Below are positions 52,963 to 61,295 of a stretch of 62,198 bases of DNA, in pieces. This stretch comes from an uncultured Lachnospiraceae bacterium (GTDB lineage Bacteria; Bacillota; Clostridia; Lachnospirales; Lachnospiraceae). Position 1 is the stretch's first letter. Every line of letters begins with the position of its first letter. The notes below the pieces were generated by a model. That model was not told where the DNA came from. It did not search any database and saw only the letters and a list, made by a program, of their open reading frames with translations. The stretch lies in NCBI GenBank assembly GCA_947177165.1, contig CAMWTP010000033.1:1-62198 (forward strand), in the 5' to 3' direction. The translations under genes and the position numbers were made by a program.

Positions 52963-53101
52963 TGGGGCATGGGCACTCAAAGAAGAAAGTCTGTCTAAAA
53001 ATTATTTTGTGAGAGCGATGTCAGTATAGGGCATAAATATAAAAAATTGTAAATAATTACGCAAAATAATCAAAAAGTAAGCAAAAACATGCAAAAAATG
53101 C

Positions 53102-53130
53102 TTTACAGTTGTGCAAAAAGCAAGTAGAAT
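53102..53130 (+). promoter_or_regulatory. Promoter of the orphan BlaI-like gene
   Basis: TTTACA (53102-53107), 17-bp spacer, TAGAAT (53125-53130). The motif GCAAAA recurs about four times between 53071 and 53118 and may be part of an operator. Confidence 0.6.
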
Positions 53131-53197
53131 AGTAGTGATAAGTTTATTTATGGTAGGGATTTTTCGTACCAGTTTTCAATTAATGGAGGAAGTCATT

Positions 53198-53584
53198 ATG
53201 GATAATAATGTCAAATGTGAGATGTCGCAATCAGAGAGCCTGATCATGGACTATTTGTGGAAAAATGATGGTGGAAAAGGCTTTAGTGAGATTATGGAAT
53301 ATCTGAACGGGGAATTGCATAAAAATTGGAAGAAGCAGACAATCAATACATTTATCAGACATTTGATTGACAAGGGACTGATCGCAGCGGATGCCAGCCA
53401 GAAGAGCAGACGTTATTCTGCAGCATTGACACCTGCGCAGTACGCACGCGGGAAGGCAAACAAAATCCTGGCGGACTACTATGATGGTTCGGTCGAGGTG
53501 TTTATATCGGCGCTCACTGGAGGAAAGCAGCTCAGCAAGAAATTGGTGGACGAGCTGCAGGGACTGGTGCAAAGCGAACTTTAA
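53198..53584 (+). CDS. BlaI/MecI/CopY-family repressor without adjacent sensor
   Basis: 128 residues: winged HTH (MSQSESLIMDYLWKNDGGKG, WKKQTINTFIRHLIDKGLI, RRYSAALTPAQYARGKANKI) and C-terminal dimerisation helices. ATG at 53198 with GGAGGA upstream. There is no BlaR1 gene beside it. The closest sensor in this window is at 25021. It may act on distant genes or bind a metal like CopY, though no CxC motif is present. Confidence 0.9.
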   Translation: MDNNVKCEMSQSESLIMDYLWKNDGGKGFSEIMEYLNGELHKNWKKQTINTFIRHLIDKGLIAADASQKSRRYSAALTPAQYARGKANKILADYYDGSVEVFISALTGGKQLSKKLVDELQGLVQSEL

Positions 53585-53621
53585 TGAAGTCCGTTTTTTT
53601 ATTTATGGTCTTGTGCATAAT

Positions 53622-53652
53622 AAAAAGCCCTGAGAAAATCTCAGGGCTTTTG
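53622..53652. terminator. Bidirectional terminator between blaI-like gene and grcA
   Basis: 13-bp stem AAAAGCCCTGAGA / TCTCAGGGCTTTT with a 3-base loop. The minus strand continues TTTTTATTAT, so it mainly ends the grcA transcript. Confidence 0.88.
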
Positions 53653-53670
53653 CCATGTCAGTTCATTTTA

Positions 53671-53916
53671 TTAGATAGCCTCATGGAATGTACGTGAGAT
53701 AACATCTGCCTGCTGCTCCGGTGTCAACTTGATGAAGTTAACAGCGTATCCGGATACACGGATTGTCAGCTGCGGATAGTTCTCAGGATGCTTCTGGGCA
53801 TCTAACAGAGTGTCTCTGTTGAGTACATTAACGTTAAGATGATGTCCGCCCTTTGTTGCATAACCATCTAATAAAGAAACTAAGTTATCAACCTGTGCTG
53901 TATTATTAGCTGCCAT
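53671..53916 (-). CDS. grcA: Autonomous glycyl-radical domain of pyruvate formate-lyase
   Basis: 81 residues. [40 protein letters not shown] and [20 protein letters not shown] reproduce the C-terminal domain of PflB, with the radical glycine at G56 in RVSGYA. E. coli GrcA (YfiD) is the known stand-alone form and rescues cleaved PFL. Here PflB itself ends before this domain, so this protein probably supplies it for normal activity. ATG at 53916 with AGGAGGT nine bases upstream. Preceded by a terminator-like hairpin, which may set its expression relative to pflB. Confidence 0.93.
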   Translation of the reverse strand: MAANNTAQVDNLVSLLDGYATKGGHHLNVNVLNRDTLLDAQKHPENYPQLTIRVSGYAVNFIKLTPEQQADVISRTFHEAI

Positions 53917-54005
53917 AGTTATATACCTCCTAATTATTATACACATTCTTTATCTTTACACATTTCGCGTCATGCCGCCATGGGCGGCACAAACAACTTT
54001 GTGAA

Positions 54006-54030
54006 AAGAATGCCTGCTTTTGGCATTCTT
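54006..54030 (-). terminator. Hairpin upstream of grcA
   Basis: GAATGCC / GGCATTC core stem extended by A-T pairs. On the minus strand it is followed by TTTTCAC. It could terminate part of the transcription arriving from pflB. Confidence 0.55.
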
Positions 54031-54043
54031 CAGTGTGTAATTT

Positions 54044-54084
54044 AGAAATTCTTAGCGGGCGTACTTTGACCGCTTAGAATTTCT
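54044..54084 (-). other. Long hairpin at the end of the small middle gene
   Basis: Perfect 15-bp stem AGAAATTCTTAGCGG / CCGCTAAGAATTTCT-type pairing (54044-54058 and 54070-54084) that begins right after the stop codon. No T-tract follows, suggesting transcript processing or stability rather than termination. Confidence 0.65.
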
Positions 54085-54294
54085 TTATACACTTTCATCG
54101 TCCAATCCTTCATGGAGCGTCGGTACACTGCACGCCATGGGATTGCTGGAACAGTCTGTACATCCAAGTGTCTGGACTTCTTTGGTGGAAGCATCCTCGC
54201 TGACATCTACATTGAAATGTCCAACAGCCTTCTCCCCGGAAAAACCGGCGTCCAGCTGGGATACAAGGTCGTCAATCATTGATTTCTCATCCAT
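54085..54294 (-). CDS. Cys-containing protein with half a glycyl-radical domain
   Basis: 69 residues. The first half, MIDDLVSQLDAGFSGEKAVG then HFNVDV, aligns with [20 protein letters not shown] then VNV of the grcA product. The second half has no RVSGYA: it reads GCTDCSSNPMAC (Cys45, Cys48, Cys55) with an acidic end. It cannot carry a glycyl radical. It may occupy the same groove on PflB, or bind metal. AGGTGT lies five bases before the ATG. It sits between pflB and grcA on the same strand, with hairpins on both sides. I know of no named family. Confidence 0.75.
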   Translation of the reverse strand: MDEKSMIDDLVSQLDAGFSGEKAVGHFNVDVSEDASTKEVQTLGCTDCSSNPMACSVPTLHEGLDDESV

Positions 54295-54321
54295 ATGTTA
54301 CACCTATTCCTCTCTTTTATA

Positions 54322-54350
54322 TGACAGCTGCAGACATCCCGCAGCTGTCA
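54322..54350 (-). other. Hairpin between pflB and the middle gene
   Basis: Perfect 10-bp stem TGACAGCTGC / GCAGCTGTCA with a 9-base loop. No T-tract on the minus strand, so a processing or stabilising element is more likely than a terminator. Confidence 0.6.
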
Positions 54351-54383
54351 TTTTCAGTCGTGAAAACTGATTAAATTAGTGTA

Positions 54384-54484
54384 TTAGTTGTTTAAGTCAA
54401 GTTCGATATCGCCAGAGAAGACCGAGGGCTTATCTGGCCTGTAACTAATTGTTTAGATCAAGCTCGATATCGCCAGAGAAGACC
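54384..54484 (-). repeat. Second copy of the pflB 3' end
   Basis: 54384-54423 repeats 54445-54484 (period 61). Both encode [12 protein letters not shown] and a stop on the minus strand. The coding differences are synonymous (Glu, Asp, Leu and Asn codons), and TAA replaces TAG. The outer copy lies after the pflB stop. Confidence 0.85.
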
Positions 54485-56484
54485 TTAGCTTCCTTACCGA
54501 GAGCGTTCGGAATGATTGTAAAGGTATTGGAGATACCGTCCTGTGCATCCTTGAACGGAAGTTTTGATACAGATGACAGAGAAGCTACTGCACCATGTGT
54601 ATCACGTCCGTGCATTGGGTTCGCGCCAGGAGCGAACGGCTGTCCCTTCTTACGTCCGTCAGGTGTGTTACCTGTAGCCTTACCATATGTTACATTAGAT
54701 GTAATCGTAAGGATGGATGTTGTAGGAACGCCATTTCTGTAGGTGTGGTGTCTTCTGATTGCTGTCATAAACTTATGAACGATATCCTGCGCGATCAGGT
54801 CAACGCGGTCGTCGTCATTACCATACTTAGGGAACTCGCCGGTTGTCTCGAAGTCAACGATGATGCCGTCCTCGTCACGAATCGGTTTAACCTGTGCATA
54901 CTTGATTGCTGATAAAGAGTCAGCAACGATGGAGAGACCAGCAACACCTGTAGCGAAGTATCTCTTAACGTCTCTGTCATGAAGAGCCATCTCTGCTCTC
55001 TCATAGCAGTACTTGTCATGCATGTAGTGGATGATATTCAGTGTATTTACATACACATCTGCCTGCCACTCCAGCATATCCATAAATTTGCTGTATACAT
55101 CGTCATAGTTCAGAACGTCACCCTCAACAGGACGATACTTAGGACCAACCTGTTTCTTGGTAACTTCGTCAACACCGCCGTTCAATGCGTAGAGCAGGCA
55201 CTTAGCAACGTTTGCACGAGCGCCGAAGAACTGCATTTCCTTACCGATAACCATAGAAGATACGCAGCAGGCAATACCGTAGTCATCACCGTGAGTAACG
55301 CGCATCAGGTCGTCGTTCTCATACTGGATAGAAGAAGTCTGGATAGACATCTTTGCACAGTATCTCTTCCAGTTCTCAGGAAGTCTTGTAGACCAAAGTA
55401 CTGTCAGGTTTGGCTCCGGGCTGGGTCCAAGGTTTGTCAGTGTGTTCAGATAACGGAAAGACATCTTTGTTACCAGAGGACGTCCGTCAACACCGACACC
55501 GCCGAGAGACTCTGTAACCCATACAGGATCGCCTGCAAAGATCTGGTTGTACTCCGGTGTACGTGCGAATTTGATCAGACGAAGCTTCATGATGAAGTGG
55601 TCAACGAACTCCTGAATCTGCTCCTCTGTAAATGTTCCGTTCTTTAAGTCGCGCTGTGCGTAGCAGTCAAGGAATGTAGATGTACGTCCAAGGGACATTG
55701 CAGCACCGTTCTGCTCCTTAACTGCACATAAGTATCCGAAATAAGTAGCCTGGATTGCTTCCTGTACGTTTGTAGCCGGTTTCGAGATATCGCATCCGTA
55801 AGAAGCAGCCATTTCCTTCATCAGTTTCAAAGCAACCATCTGCTCTGAAAGCTCTTCGCGGAGACGGATCACGTCATCTGTCATAACGCGGCCTGTGGAA
55901 TCCTTCTGCGCCTGCTTATCCTCGATCAGTCTGTCGATACCATAGAGAGCAACTCTTCTGTAGTCGCCGATGATACGTCCGCGTCCATAAGCATCAGGAA
56001 GACCTGTGATGATGTGTGAGGAACGGCATGCTCTCATCTCCTGATTGTAAGCATCAAAACATCCTGCGTTGTGTGTCTTTCTGTGCGTGGAGAAGAACTC
56101 ACTAACCTCAGGATCTACCTCATAGCCGTTGTCAGAGCAAGCTTTTTCTGCCATTCTGATACCGCCGTATGGCTGCAGTGAACGCTTGAAAGGCTTATCT
56201 GTCTGGAAACCAACGATCGTCTCCTTGCTCTTGTCGAGGTATCCCGGACCATGAGAAGTAATGGTAGAGATCACCTTTGTGTCCATGTCAAGAACACCGC
56301 CGGCTTCTCTTTCCTTCTTCTGAAGATCAAGAACCATGTCCCATAAATCCTTTGTGTTCTGTGTAGGTCCGGCTAAGAAAGACTCATCTCCTTCATATGG
56401 TGTGAAGTTCTTCTGAATGAAGTCACGCACGTTAATTTCGCTTTCCCATTTGCCACCTACAAAATCTGTCCATTCTGGTCTCAT
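54445..56484 (-). CDS. pflB: Pyruvate formate-lyase core lacking the glycyl-radical domain
   Basis: 679 residues; full-length PFL is about 750-760. The active-site thiols are Cys406-Cys407 in GIACCVSSM, followed by [20 protein letters not shown]. The rest is normal up to [20 protein letters not shown] and [14 protein letters not shown]. It then ends in [10 protein letters not shown] where the radical domain should start. It converts pyruvate and CoA to acetyl-CoA and formate, but needs a glycyl radical, which the separate 81-residue protein at 53671-53916 should supply. AGGAGG precedes the ATG at 56484. Strong promoter and structured leader upstream. Confidence 0.95.
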   Translation of the reverse strand: MRPEWTDFVGGKWESEINVRDFIQKNFTPYEGDESFLAGPTQNTKDLWDMVLDLQKKEREAGGVLDMDTKVISTITSHGPGYLDKSKETIVGFQTDKPFKRSLQPYGGIRMAEKACSDNGYEVDPEVSEFFSTHRKTHNAGCFDAYNQEMRACRSSHIITGLPDAYGRGRIIGDYRRVALYGIDRLIEDKQAQKDSTGRVMTDDVIRLREELSEQMVALKLMKEMAASYGCDISKPATNVQEAIQATYFGYLCAVKEQNGAAMSLGRTSTFLDCYAQRDLKNGTFTEEQIQEFVDHFIMKLRLIKFARTPEYNQIFAGDPVWVTESLGGVGVDGRPLVTKMSFRYLNTLTNLGPSPEPNLTVLWSTRLPENWKRYCAKMSIQTSSIQYENDDLMRVTHGDDYGIACCVSSMVIGKEMQFFGARANVAKCLLYALNGGVDEVTKKQVGPKYRPVEGDVLNYDDVYSKFMDMLEWQADVYVNTLNIIHYMHDKYCYERAEMALHDRDVKRYFATGVAGLSIVADSLSAIKYAQVKPIRDEDGIIVDFETTGEFPKYGNDDDRVDLIAQDIVHKFMTAIRRHHTYRNGVPTTSILTITSNVTYGKATGNTPDGRKKGQPFAPGANPMHGRDTHGAVASLSSVSKLPFKDAQDGISNTFTIIPNALGKEAKVFSGDIELDLNN

Positions 56485-56552
56485 TTTGCAAAGCCTCCTA
56501 AAATATAAATTAAATTTTTATGCGGTATGGCACCGCTGGTTACTGAAGTTTC

Positions 56553-56595
56553 GAATGTTAGTTATTACAAAAATATTAATTCGTATCTAACATTC
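56553..56595 (-). promoter_or_regulatory. Inverted repeat at the start of the pflB leader
   Basis: Perfect 9-bp arms GAATGTTAG and CTAACATTC separated by 25 AT-rich bases, beginning at the predicted transcription start (about 56597). It could be an operator or a 5' stem protecting the mRNA. A second stem GCGGT/ACCGC lies at 56522-56536. Confidence 0.6.
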
Positions 56596-56603
56596 ATACC
56601 TGT

Positions 56604-56633
56604 ATTATATCCTCAATTTTGTATACACGTCAA
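56604..56633 (-). promoter_or_regulatory. Promoter of pflB
   Basis: Minus-strand TTGACG (56633-56628), 18-bp spacer, TATAAT (56609-56604). A TGTAC/GTACA inverted repeat lies just upstream of the -35. Confidence 0.72.
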
Positions 56634-56772
56634 CACTATTCTTTGTACTTTTTTGTGTACAGAGGGATAAAAATTATTAAAAATTTGTGAATTATAACGG
56701 AGGGTTTTATTTTGCAGTTGGTGATTGTGAAAAATATTTTCATCAAACGTCATAAATTTTTGGGCGTAGAGA

Positions 56773-56781
56773 TGATATAAT
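56773..56781 (+). promoter_or_regulatory. Extended -10 promoter of the membrane protein gene at 56848
   Basis: TGATATAAT fits the extended -10 consensus. No good -35. Leader of about 60 bases. Confidence 0.55.
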
Positions 56782-56847
56782 AGTTAGAAACGCAGTCAGA
56801 GGGCTGCGAAATAAAAGATAAAATGAATTATCAGGAGGAAACATGAA

Positions 56848-57885
56848 ATGTTGAGAAAATTACGTATGGGACAAATTAAGAGCGAGATCGGGCTGTTTCT
56901 GATCTGTGCTGCTATAGGTATCTTTATGCTCTATCATACAGGCTTGTCCTGTATCACGGCCCTTATGGGGGCAAAGCCGCTTCCCGCAGAAGCGGAGCTT
57001 TCTGACATGGTCGGAAAATATGTATCCTGGGAGGTCCAATATCCCGTGGATGAATATATGGAAACTACCAAGACGACAAAAGTCAACGGAGTCTCTACCG
57101 GGACGAAGACGGACCGCTCCTCCTGGCTGGTGCTGGATGAGAACCGGGGCATCTGTCTTTCTGTCGAGATTCCCTACAAGCGCTATGATGAGATGGTTGA
57201 TCAGGCGGAGGCGTTCTATGATGCCCTGGAACAGAATAAAGAGCTCACCGCAAGCGGTGTGAAAGTCTCCGGCACGCTGGAGATTTTGGAGGGGGAAGAC
57301 CTGGGCTATTATAATAGCCTTGCGAGACAAATCGATATGGATTCAGATACGGCCGTGTATCATATCAGCGATGGCAGGATTCACGGGGAAAGCCTCAGCA
57401 ATGTTTATGGGATCACCGGGCTCGGTTCCATCTTTGTGCTGTTTGCCCTGTTCATTCTGATAAAGACGTTGAAGGATTCCCCCAAAAAGCTGATCAGGGA
57501 ATACCTGACGGCAAATCCCTCCGTCACGATGGAGGATTTGGAGAGTGATTTCGCGTCCGCAAACCAGCAGGGGAATGTATTCATCGGGAGAAAGTGGACT
57601 TTCAGCGCCAGGCTGGACAAACTGGTTCTGGATAACAGTCAGGTAATCTGGGTACATACAGGCTGTCGGAGATATAAACAGAATGTTACCTACTCTGTAT
57701 TGTGGGAGATGCTGGATGGCAGTACGTTGCGGGCAGATCAGTCCTCTGAGAATAAATGCACGGCAGTTATGGAGGGCTACAGCCAGTTCTCACACATTGT
57801 CACAGGCAACAGCTCTGAGTACGCCCACCTGCTCAAAAATGACCGGGACGCGTTCCTGAATCTGAAATACAGGACTCTGGGGTAA
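56848..57885 (+). CDS. Two-span membrane protein of unknown function (DUF6709-like)
   Basis: 345 residues. One membrane segment near the N-terminus (IGLFLICAAIGIFMLYHTGL), an extracellular domain of about 150 residues, a second segment (IFVLFALFILIKTL), and a cytoplasmic domain with a PH/SH3-like pattern (VIWVHTGCRRYKQNVTYSVL). The layout recalls clostridial DUF6709 proteins, a tentative match. AGGAGGA before the ATG at the expected distance. Monocistronic. Confidence 0.75.
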   Translation: MLRKLRMGQIKSEIGLFLICAAIGIFMLYHTGLSCITALMGAKPLPAEAELSDMVGKYVSWEVQYPVDEYMETTKTTKVNGVSTGTKTDRSSWLVLDENRGICLSVEIPYKRYDEMVDQAEAFYDALEQNKELTASGVKVSGTLEILEGEDLGYYNSLARQIDMDSDTAVYHISDGRIHGESLSNVYGITGLGSIFVLFALFILIKTLKDSPKKLIREYLTANPSVTMEDLESDFASANQQGNVFIGRKWTFSARLDKLVLDNSQVIWVHTGCRRYKQNVTYSVLWEMLDGSTLRADQSSENKCTAVMEGYSQFSHIVTGNSSEYAHLLKNDRDAFLNLKYRTLG

Positions 57886-57989
57886 ATAGTGATGTCAAAA
57901 AGCCGCTTCTGCATTTTTGAGAAGAATTTTATGGGCGCGAACGGGAGGAGCCATGAACGCTCGACGGGAATGGGACTGTTTCTTGCGGT

Positions 57990-59720
57990 TCAACCGATCA
58001 GGCAGTTTTTTCCCTGAAAGGCGAATCCATATTTTCTGATCTGCTCCGGTGCAAATCCCTGTGAGATCAATTCCGCTTCGTATTGTTTTTCTTCAATCTG
58101 GGCGTGCGCGTTGGCGAGAGTGTCCTCGAGAGTCACCTCGTCCTCGTCAGCGTCCAGAACTTTGAACTCAAATAGGAATGCCTTGCCGTTTTTGTCGAGC
58201 GGTTCCAGCATGACATCATAGCGTCCGTAACCGCTTTCCCGGTTTGAGCGTACTTTGTAGGTATCCGCCAGATTGACGACCATGCCAAGCACAAAACCAT
58301 GATAAAATCGTTCTGGTTCTGTCTGTTCCGACGGTTTATTGCCGCTGTCAAAAGAGCTGAACGTATTGAGTGCGACCTTGTTCATGAATGTGTTCATTTT
58401 GCGGACGTTGTCGTTTAACAGCGAATGGATGAACTCGTTGTAATAAGCCCTGGTATTTCCATCAAACCAGTTTCCTATCATTTTCCAGAACATTTTTTTT
58501 ACTTCCATATTGGTTAGGCTGAGCGTGTACCAGATATCGTCTTCCGCCTCCATATCGTCACCACATTTCCCGGATTCTGTCTTAATTATCTTGAGGTATC
58601 CTGTCGCAAGCAGCAGACTCCAGATGGCATTCGCATTGTTGTTAAGCTGGGTGAAGACAATCTGCTCGTCGATGTTCACGACAATGTTGTTTCCCTGCAC
58701 GAGGGATTCCATAGTCTGTTTGATATCCGCATTCCCTTCCTGGATTAGGGAGTTTACAAGTCCGTTTGAACTTGTATTGGCCCAGTAAGTGTCATATTTG
58801 CCATGATTATCAATAAAGGAAGCGATAGACCATGGATTGTAGATATCAGTATGGCTGCCAAACGTAAAGCCGTCGTACCATTTCTTCACGCGCTGTTTTT
58901 CCTCACCGAGCCCTGAGATATCGAGCGCTCGAAAAACCTCACTCTCTGTGAAACCAAACGCGGTCGCGTACTTTTCAGAGGTTGTAGTGACCACATCCAG
59001 GTTGTTCAGGCCGGAAAAAATACTCTCTTTGGAAATTCTTGTGATGCCTGTGATCAATCCGCGGTACAGGTATGGATTGGTCTTGAAAGTGCTGTTGAAA
59101 AGGCTGCTGTAGAAGCTGGACGCTTCGTCCCAGTAGCCATACAGCCATGCTTCCTGCATCGGGGTGTCATATTCGTCGAGAAGAATGATTACCTCTTTGC
59201 CATAATAGCGCTGCAGGAAATTGGACAGCATATTAATGGAATCGACGATGATCTCTTCTCCAATCCCATGTTTTATACTTCTGTAATATTCCTGTTCATT
59301 GGCGTTTAACAGATTTCCTTCGAGTAAATAGTCGTTTTGGTTATACAGTCCGGCGATGATTCCTCCAATCCGGTATATCATATCTTGATATCTGGTCGCT
59401 TTGATACTTGCAAAACTTATAAAAATAACTGGAAATGTACCTTGCAGCTGCCGGTAGTCTATGGATGAAGCGTTGTCTTCCCATATGGACAGTCCCTCAA
59501 ACAAATCTCCCCGTCCTGCATATTTGTTGGAAAAGAAACACTCGACCGTGTTCATGTTGAGCGTTTTGCCAAATCTGCGCGGACGTGTGATGAGTGTCAC
59601 ATCGGAACCATCTTCCCACCATTCTTTGATGAATACGGTCTTGTCAATATAGAATCTGTTTTCTTCGATTAATCTGTCAAATCGTTGTATGCCTAGATTT
59701 ACTGCTGTTTTTTGAATCAT
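57990..59720 (-). CDS. AAA-ATPase-like protein with PD-(D/E)XK nuclease domain (paralogue 3)
   Basis: 576 residues, the same architecture as the protein at 34232: P-loop RPRRFGKTLNM, Walker B VIILLDEYDTPMQ, ITGITRISKESIFSGLNN, and C-terminal YGRYDVMLEPLD, KAFLFEFKV, TLEDTLANAHAQIEEK. Long stretches are identical to paralogue 2, including FMNKVALNTFSSFDSGNKPS, indicating recent duplication or exchange. GGAGGT lies seven bases before the ATG. Function unknown. No partner gene on its strand. Confidence 0.9.
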   Translation of the reverse strand: MIQKTAVNLGIQRFDRLIEENRFYIDKTVFIKEWWEDGSDVTLITRPRRFGKTLNMNTVECFFSNKYAGRGDLFEGLSIWEDNASSIDYRQLQGTFPVIFISFASIKATRYQDMIYRIGGIIAGLYNQNDYLLEGNLLNANEQEYYRSIKHGIGEEIIVDSINMLSNFLQRYYGKEVIILLDEYDTPMQEAWLYGYWDEASSFYSSLFNSTFKTNPYLYRGLITGITRISKESIFSGLNNLDVVTTTSEKYATAFGFTESEVFRALDISGLGEEKQRVKKWYDGFTFGSHTDIYNPWSIASFIDNHGKYDTYWANTSSNGLVNSLIQEGNADIKQTMESLVQGNNIVVNIDEQIVFTQLNNNANAIWSLLLATGYLKIIKTESGKCGDDMEAEDDIWYTLSLTNMEVKKMFWKMIGNWFDGNTRAYYNEFIHSLLNDNVRKMNTFMNKVALNTFSSFDSGNKPSEQTEPERFYHGFVLGMVVNLADTYKVRSNRESGYGRYDVMLEPLDKNGKAFLFEFKVLDADEDEVTLEDTLANAHAQIEEKQYEAELISQGFAPEQIRKYGFAFQGKNCLIG

Positions 59721-59756
59721 GGATACACCTCCCGTTAGAATGAATTGTTATATTAA

Positions 59757-59955
59757 TCATAGTATACTGGAAATATTACGTTTGGGCAATAAGGAACAGT
59801 GGGAAAATATGATTCCCACTGCTTTTCCAATATCAGATTGCAAAAGTAAAATGACCTGCCTATTGACAAAAGTTCCGCTGTAAAGTATGCCCTTTGCTCC
59901 TGCACAATCTGCATCACTTATTTTACAGTTAGGAATAGAATTTAATTCAGTATAA
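59757..59955 (-). pseudogene. C-terminal remnant of an unidentified gene
   Basis: The minus frame reads YTELNSIPNCKISDADCAGA, KGILYSGTFVNRQVILLLQS and GKAVGIIFSHC before its stop. This looks like former coding sequence, and it breaks off near 59955 where the DUF4143 fragment begins on the other strand. No start or ribosome binding site. Confidence 0.3.
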
Positions 59956-59956
59956 A

Positions 59957-60412
59957 TTGATTCGCAAGGGTGCGACAGCGGGATTGTTCGGGGATTCGAT
60001 CGCGTGGCTTGTCTTTTCGGGCGTCGTGCTTCGGTGTGACAGGGTGAGCCGGGGCGATATGCCGCTGACAGCCTTTCGGGATGCCGCGTCATTCAAATTG
60101 TATCTGTCTGATGTCGGATTGCTGTCGGCATTTACAGGAATCACGCCTGAGAGCATTATCAGAAAAGAATTGTCGGAACTGTACTGGGGAAGCCTTGCAG
60201 AAAATTATATCGCACAGACACTGCGGGCAAAAGGATACGAACTATATTATTGGACAAGTGATTCGCCAGCGGCGGAGGTGGATTTTGTGATACAGAAGCA
60301 GGGAAGGGTGATACCAGTCGAAGTGAAGTCCGGTGAACATGTCAGGGCATCTGGATCAGACCATATAACCGTGATCAGTGGTATGTATTTCAGCTGCAGG
60401 AGTATACGTTGA
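59957..60412 (+). pseudogene. C-terminal fragment of a DUF4143-type ATPase
   Basis: The frame contains FKLYLSDVGLLSAFTG, SLAENYIAQTLRAKGYELYY and the PD-(D/E)XK core AEVDFVIQKQGRVIPVEVKS, which is the C-terminal DUF4143 domain of the ATP-binding proteins common in gut bacteria. The AAA module is missing, there is no ribosome binding site, and homology stops at about 60350. A gene fragment truncated at both ends. Confidence 0.8.
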
Positions 60413-60966
60413 GGGAAGAACGTGCAGCAGATGGTGATCTGTTTGAACAGGTTGAATTCAAGGATACTACAGTGCAGGATATATTACAACAGGAGATACG
60501 TTTTTGCAGTAACCATGTAGTCACATTTTCGGATGGCACATATGGTTATATTATGACAAAAGGACCAGAAGTAACACAGATTGAGTATTGCGGAGGTGGG
60601 CAAGTGTGGAAATTGTTTACGGAGGATCAGCCTCATGAGAACGATTTGTTAAAGCAGGACGACAGCTTTTATATGGATTATAGGGAATATGCTAACAAAT
60701 CTGTTGAGAATTTTCTTGGCTGTTATAACACGTTTTATGAGCTTGGAGACTATGCAGCTTTATGTGCATTGTCAAAAAATTTAAGTTATTCAGATGAGGA
60801 GCAGCGTAAGTGGGCTGGACAAAAGCATGATGTGCAGATGCGGGCAGAAATGGATGAACAGGGAAATCTATATCAGATTGTGTTTGAAGAAGACAATGAA
60901 CTCAAGAAGGTAGATATTGTGCAGGAGGATGGTGTATGGAAAGCGGATGGGTTGCCACATACATAA
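60409..60966 (+). pseudogene. Probable 5'-truncated hypothetical gene
   Basis: 185 residues from a TTG, acidic, with FEQVEFKDTTVQDILQQEIR and VENFLGCYNTFYELGDYAAL. Coding character continues upstream in the same frame (YNRDQWYVFQLQEYTLREER) to about 60355, overlapping the DUF4143 fragment, so the true N-terminus appears lost at a junction there. Family not recognised. It could still be translated, but no ribosome binding site is seen. Confidence 0.5.
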
Positions 60967-61086
60967 GAGAGAATAATCTTTTTACAGAGATGGGGTGGCC
61001 TGCATTCGCAAAAAATACAATGACGTGATATTTTGTATATCGTGTATCTTGGAAGCAGGTACACCATTTATTATACAGTCTTCCGG

Positions 61087-61109
61087 GCAGATTTACATCT
61101 GCTTTTTTT
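61087..61109 (+). terminator. Terminator downstream of the truncated gene
   Basis: GCAGAT-TTAC-ATCTGC followed by seven T. The stem is short but perfect. Apart from this, 60967-61295 shows no gene. Confidence 0.65.
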
Positions 61110-61295
61110 GCATATCTAAAAATATTTATGGCCTTATAAGCCATTAATGTGGGATCTTGTGTCATCCACTGCAAGACTAAACGGTAACATACAGAAAAAG
61201 ATTCGGCGGGATCGCTGTTGCTGTATCAGAAAAACTGTGGCAATATAGAGATAGGGCATATGGATTGCCAGTGAAGAAAGGGGAATCAGGTGCAG

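Noticed and set aside
54979..55647. 222-codon plus-strand frame within pflB
   Set aside because: Antisense to the conserved core of PflB.
60902..61174. Minus-strand frame reading MAYKAINIFRYAKKAD
   Set aside because: It has no ribosome binding site and overlaps a terminator on the other strand. I could not link it to any family, so it is not called.
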